Shown in pieces: positions 18,901-23,376 of a stretch of 23,376 nucleotides of DNA. The position numbers and the translations under genes are program-made. This DNA is from Gryganskiella cystojenkinii (Eukaryota > Mortierellomycota > Mortierellomycetes > Mortierellales > Mortierellaceae): NCBI GenBank assembly GCA_015852425.1, contig JAAAIG010000626.1:1-23376 (forward strand), written 5' to 3'. The notes below the pieces were generated by a model, which was given only the letters and a program-made list of their open reading frames with translations, did not search any database and was not told the origin of the DNA. Position 1 is the first letter of the stretch, and the number at the start of each line of letters is the position of its first letter.

Positions 18901-21492
18901 GACGGACCAGCGGATACGCCTGCTGAGCAGATCAAGCGCGAGTACCGCCTCGCGACCGCTGCTGCTGCTCTTGCTGCAGCGGCCGAGACTGCTAGGGATA
19001 GGACCGTCAATGAAACGTCGTCGATGCAGTCTATCCCATCCACACCGATGACTCCCTTGCCCGCAAAGGACGATGTCATCAGTGGTGAAATTAAGGACCT
19101 TCGTCAACGGGAACAATGGCTCATGGCTGAGGTTTCGATGGCCCGTAAGCGTATGGGCGATCGTCCCTTGAGCATGGCCATCATGGCCCTCGAGGATGAG
19201 TTGGAGGCCTGTGAAGTCGATAGCGAGAAATACAAGATCATGCAGGCGCTCTTGAACGTGAAATCAGAGCTTGAACGGTCCAAGACATCGATTGCGACCC
19301 AGGCCCAGATGGCATCCAACAAGATCAAGGAAGCGGAGCGCGTCCGCACCTCGGCCCTTCAAGAGGCTGCTTATCTCAAGGCTAAAGTCAATGCTCTCCA
19401 GTCAGGGGAGGTCTCTGCATTGGTCCAGACCGAGACGATGAGAGCTCAGGATCTTGAGAATCGATTGACGGCTGCGTTGACGCAGTTGGAGACCTATGAG
19501 GCTCAGTTTGTTCAGTACGAGACGATCTTGGAGCATGAGCGCATGACCCGTGAGGCTGCTGAGGAAAGGGAAAGAGATGCGTCCTCAAGAGCCGAGGAGG
19601 CACAGATAGCCCATACTCGTGCCTTGAACGAATTGACCACCTTGCACGAGCGCGCCTCGGTCGCCGAAGCGAGCCTTAGAGAGTCTGTTGCAAACCGGGC
19701 TACAAGCGAGGCTGGTCTTTCAAGTTACCAACAACAATCCGCGGCTCTGCTTTCTCAGATTACGACTCTCAAGACCACGGTCGATCATCAAAAGAAGTCG
19801 CTCGATAAGGCCAAGATGGCGTATACGGTCGCGAACGAGCGAGCGGAACATGCCGATAAGCTCTGGACCCAGTCCCGACAAGAGATCGACCGTGCTCAGC
19901 TGCTGATGGGTAACATTCAGGCGGATATTGATCGCGCTCAACGGGAGGCCGAGCATTGGAGAGCCAAGACCGGCGAGATGGAGGTTCTCTGGCACAAAGC
20001 CAAAGCTGACAGCGAGGCCATGAGGGTCTTGTTGGAGGAGGATATGAACTCACCAACATCTGCGGCCGCCTCCTTGATGACCAAGGATCGTAAGCATGAC
20101 TCCATCATGGCAATCACGTCAGCCTCGAGAGTCGCCGAACTTGAGCACGAGTTGACGACGCTTCGTCAGTTGTTGCGCGAGTCCCAGGATGCTGCCAGTC
20201 AATCTGCTAGGGATTTGAGTGATACTATGTTGCGCATCTCTCAATTGGAGCAGTCCTCGATGAGCGCTCGTGCCGAAGCCGCGACGGCCCAGCGTCAGCT
20301 GAAGGAATCAAGAGACAAGGTCGCGCTGTTGCAGGCCAAGTTGATCCGCAAGGAAGAAGAGATCAGCACCATGTTCCAGGATCAGGAGACCAACAAGAAT
20401 ATCAATGCCGGTGCCTCGAATTCAACTTTGGTCCCAGAACTTCAGTCCAAGGCTGAAGAGGCTGAGAAGCGAAGGCAGGAGGTGGAGGACCAACTTTTGG
20501 AAATGGTGCAGCTGAAACAAGATCAGGAAGCCCGGATTCAACAACTCGAGGCAGATTACCAAGCCTCGCTCCATTACGTCCAAAGCGCCGAATCTGTATT
20601 AAATCGATTGCAGGAGGAACTTCAGTTGGCCAGGAAGAACAACAACAGCTTCGAGAGTCAACAGGAACTTGAGGAAGAGGTCGAAGAGCTTCTTCGTCGA
20701 TTGGACGAGTCTGAGCAGAAAGCCGAGTCCCTTGCGGTACAGTTACGAAAGAGTGATACCGGCAAGGATCTTCGTTCCAGGTTGGAGCAGATGGAAGAGG
20801 AGTTGGATCGGGCTCATGCTTTGAACAAGGTCACCGGTCAAGAACTCGAGGAGGCCCTGGATGAGCTCAAGAAGAACAAGAACAGCAACAGCAGCTCCTC
20901 GAAAGATGCCGAGTTGGAGGTTACAGTTCAGAACCTGAGAAAGGCAAACCAAGAACTGGAGGAACAGTTGCGTTCGTCCGAGAACAAGATCTCGTTGTTG
21001 TTGGATAATTTCCAGGCCGGTGGTGGTGTAGGCTCTGAGGCTGTCCGGAACAGCGTCGCGAGTCTGAGTCACTTGTTGATGGACCTTCAACATCGTCGTG
21101 GCAGTAATGACTCGGCGACCTCACCAACTTCCCCCACATACCCAACCAGTCCTCTCCGGTCCCAGTTCCAGTTGGGCAGTTTCCAAGTACCGACCTCACC
21201 AAGACAGCGATCAACTTCGACTTCGTCTTCACAGAATGCTTCGTCGCCGACAACGTCGTTTGCGTCCCGGAGTGGTCGTTTTGCTCAGGCAGCGTCGACC
21301 TCTGATACATCCTTGGCCAAATCGGGTCCACCCAGGATAACAACGACCTCTAACAATGATCTCGCGGCCTCATCATCCACAACATCTTCACCGTCGTCGT
21401 CGTCCAAGGCCTTGACCAACTCTCAAAAGTTGGAAGAGTACGAAAAGATGATTGAGGAGATGACGAATGCCCGTCGGCTTTATGAAGAGTAA
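15954..21492 (+). CDS. Kelch-repeat and coiled-coil cell-polarity protein, Tea1/Kel1 type, seven exons
   Basis: Tea1/Kel1-type proteins mark growing cell ends and link microtubule or formin machinery to cortical polarity sites. Exons: 15954-16506, 16803-16895, 16990-17205, 17301-17403, 17506-17717, 17853-18008, 18110-21492, totalling 4716 nt and 1571 residues. All junctions are GT-AG and keep frame. Residues 1-140 are low-complexity with a basic start (MAGLFSKKNKKDKE) and a polyglutamine stretch. About 143-445 hold Kelch blades, seen as repeated GG motifs (IYISGGMV, YFGGKDAKG, YVFGGQL, IFGGADN, YVFGGMNN, IYIFGGQLD) with PRFSHTA, PRHSHAA, ARAGHCA and SRQGHTT before them. A Gln/His-rich disordered linker follows. 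About 769-1412 is a long heptad-rich coiled coil, then a Ser/Thr/Pro tail and a short final coil (KLEEYEKMIEEM). This matches the family's architecture and length. Intron 1 is long (296 nt) and carries a perfect palindrome. Tea1 versus Kel1 orthology cannot be settled by eye. Confidence 0.88.
16655..16674. repeat. Perfect 20-bp palindrome in intron 1 of the Kelch gene
   Basis: AGCTGGTTGGCCAACCAGCT equals its own reverse complement over all 20 bases; the flanking bases (C and T) do not extend it. It lies in the unusually long first intron (16507-16802). Confidence 0.9.
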
Positions 21493-22237
21493 ACAAAGAC
21501 TCTCAAGATGCAGTTTATCCATTAGAACTTGCCACTCCCTTTGAATGTACACTCTCATCCGACACTATAGGGAAAACGAGAAGAAAGAAAAGCCCTTCCG
21601 TTTTGTAACAAAATTTCTATCCGCAGTAGCTTATTAAAGAACGTAATATCTCATTGTTCAACTACTGCAGGGCAACCCTTTGAGATGCAGGGGAAATCTC
21701 CCTGCATCGCAATTTATGCACGAATTCTGAGATATGCACGGACACGTCGAAACGATTTCTCTCTCTCTCTTCTGTCTCTTGGCATCCATAGGTGAAAGTC
21801 AAAGGCAAAATGAAAGACGAATAAAAGGCAGGGAGAACGAAAGTGGCAGTGCCACACGTACGAGTGTTTTTCGACCATGAGAGGGACCTATAACTGCGAG
21901 AGCTTTTTCCAATTCCCATTTGAATTTACAACGCGGCGTCTCTGTGAGAGCAAACCGTCCACCCCTGGGTTTTGTGGTCGAGCGGCTGACAAGGCTTCAT
22001 CTTGCCATTCGCAATCTTTGCCATTCGCCATCCAGACATTCTCTCAAGTGCACTTGGTCACATTCTCTTTCATTTTTGGTGTGTCACTCCTACCGGTCGA
22101 GAAACCTTGCCTCCTTACCCTTTCTCTGACAACCGTCCTTTCTCCGAACCCTCTCCCCTCCTCCCATCCTCCCATCCTCCCCGTTCACCTTCTTTTTCTT
22201 CTTCTGCCTTTTATCTTCCCATCCTTCGCTTTTCACC
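21493..22237. other. Intergenic region between the Kelch gene and the terminal gene
   Basis: A possible polyA signal (ATTAAA) lies near 21633-21638. A hairpin follows at 21684-21708. The 3' half (22090-22230) is strongly C/T-rich, like leaders of other genes here, and leads to CACCATGGG at 22235-22243. Open frames in this tract look like composition artefacts. Confidence 0.45.
21684..21708. repeat. Inverted repeat, 9-bp perfect stem with 7-base loop
   Basis: GATGCAGGG at 21684-21692 pairs with CCCTGCATC at 21700-21708 around a GAAATCT loop, about 190 bases after the Kelch stop codon. It could form a hairpin in a long 3' UTR or mark a transcript boundary; no function is shown. Confidence 0.7.
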
Positions 22238-23376
22238 ATGGGACTTCTCTCGCCAGTCTGCTTTGCCACGGACGGCAACAAGATCTACGGATTTGGATTC
22301 TCGGCCTTTTATGCCCACCCAGGTTGGTCCTACAACTACCTCATCGTCTCAAGCAGTAACCCGGCCCCGGATCTCTCAGATATCACTTGGAAACTCGTCA
22401 GTACCATCGGTCGAGACCCTATTTACTATCTCCAAACTACCTATCTCAGTGACCCTTTTGAATGCACAGTCGATGACCAAGGTGTCTTTACCATTCTGGC
22501 TCGGAGCTCCCGCTTGTACCCTGCCGCTCCCTCGGACAATTACTATCGTGGAGTCCAGTACCGTCCCTCGGGGTATGGTGGCGTGGATACAAGTGCTACG
22601 AACGGGACGTGGGTCAACTTTGATGTTAGCAACTCGTTTAGTTACCTCTGGGATAGTGGCTATTGGAGCACACTCGCGGTCTTCAAGGATCCCACTACGA
22701 GGGCCAACTCGGTCATGCATTTCACAAACAATTTCTTGATGTATGGGTGCTATGTCGCGGCCCTGAACCAGACCACACCTATGTTGATGAAACAGAGTGC
22801 CTTCTGGCCTTGGGTAAGAGGAGGACGATAGTGCAATAGTCTTCGGGGTTGGAGAATGCCCCTGAAAGAGAGTGAAAGAGAGCTTTGCTCATTTGCTCCA
22901 CTTGTTCATCTTCTCATCTTTTTTCTTCCTCACGATATTGCGATATAGACATCCATTACCTATGGTACATCTCAGGCGGTGACCTTTGCGAACGGAACCA
23001 TCTATTCCCTGGGTTTAAATGGTAACCAATATTTGACTGCACTTCCCATCACCAACCCCTCGTTGGTCATGCCAACGACGACCCCAATACCTTACAATGC
23101 CGCCTCTGTAGCGGCACGATGTGGAAGTACATCTTCTTCTAGGGTCAAGACCTTTGGCATGGGCAACAAGGTCGTCATCTCTTGTGTGGTATGTAAAGAA
23201 AAAAAAGAGAAGAAAATGCACCGCTGATCAATCGCCAACCAACCGTGTTTTCTACAGGCGGGAGTGTTTTCAGTTAGGGAAAAGGGGTCTCTTCTAAAAT
23301 AATTTGCTTTCCTAGTCATCCTACAACTCTACCATGATCTCAGTCTTTGATCCAAGCAACGCTGCCAACTTTACCC
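22238..23376 (+). CDS. Unrecognised beta-rich protein, 5' part only (runs off the window)
   Basis: Exons are 22238-22813, 22949-23188 and 23316 onward, with GTAAGA and GTATGT donors, TATAG and CCTAG acceptors, and phase-0 junctions throughout. The frame is still open at the window end, with at least 292 residues visible. The ATG has a strong context (CACCATGGG) and no in-frame ATG lies between it and the upstream stop at 22127. The protein is rich in aromatic, Gly, Ser and Thr residues with alternating hydrophobic strands (DGNKIYGFGFSAFY, TWKLVSTIGRDP, VFTILARSS, TFANGTIYSLGLNG) and contains N-x-S/T sites, which suggests a beta-propeller or lectin-like extracellular fold. No classical signal peptide is visible from this start, so an earlier exon is possible. 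I do not recognise the family; similar beta-rich proteins of unknown function are common in Mortierellomycota (recollection, not checked). Confidence 0.7.

Noticed and set aside
21877..22359. 160-residue open frame overlapping the start of the terminal gene
   Set aside because: Mostly the C/T-rich leader read in another frame; the spliced frame from 22238 has better structure.

Overview
This window looks like nuclear DNA of an early-diverging filamentous fungus, most likely a Mortierellomycota species. The reasons are short GT-AG introns with CTAAC/TACTAA-like branch sites, pyrimidine-rich leaders upstream of genes, and a NACHT protein with high-identity WD40 repeats of a style common in that group. 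The species assignment is inference. The exception is the first ~480 bases, which encode a broken piece of a bacterial RND efflux pump (end of an MdtB-like and start of an MdtC-like subunit). It is either DNA from a bacterial endosymbiont or contaminant joined to the fungal contig, or a degraded transferred fragment.

Layout. 1-480: bacterial RND pump remnant (+). 461-700: an open antisense stretch of unknown origin. 1123-2340: three-exon RRP15-like ribosome biogenesis gene (+). 2341-3598: no confident gene, with two diverged copies of a direct repeat. 3599-3965: broken minus-strand fragment with a PD-(D/E)XK-nuclease-like core. 3966-6629: T-rich DNA with no confident gene but two possible small membrane ORFs. 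6630-7045: frameshifted remnant of a short-chain L-threonine 3-dehydrogenase (-). 7046-8742: mostly no gene, with some protein-like open segments and a probable leader intron. 8743-14500: a large NLR-type protein (disordered N-terminus, helical repeats, NACHT, pentapeptide-like stretch, then 14 visible near-identical 42-residue WD40 repeats), interrupted by an unsequenced gap at 12806-12904. 15954-21492: seven-exon Kelch-repeat/coiled-coil polarity protein of Tea1/Kel1 type (+). 22238-23376: 5' part of an unrecognised beta-rich protein, running off the end (+).

Functionally, RRP15 (nucleolar pre-60S assembly) and the Tea1/Kel1-like protein (cell-end polarity) are housekeeping genes. The stretch between about 2.5 and 14.5 kb is accessory in character: remnants, repeats, long gene-poor DNA, and one immune-receptor-like gene whose repeat domain shows the pattern expected for rapidly diversifying fungal non-self recognition. 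No tRNA, rRNA, CRISPR array or intact transposon was recognised.
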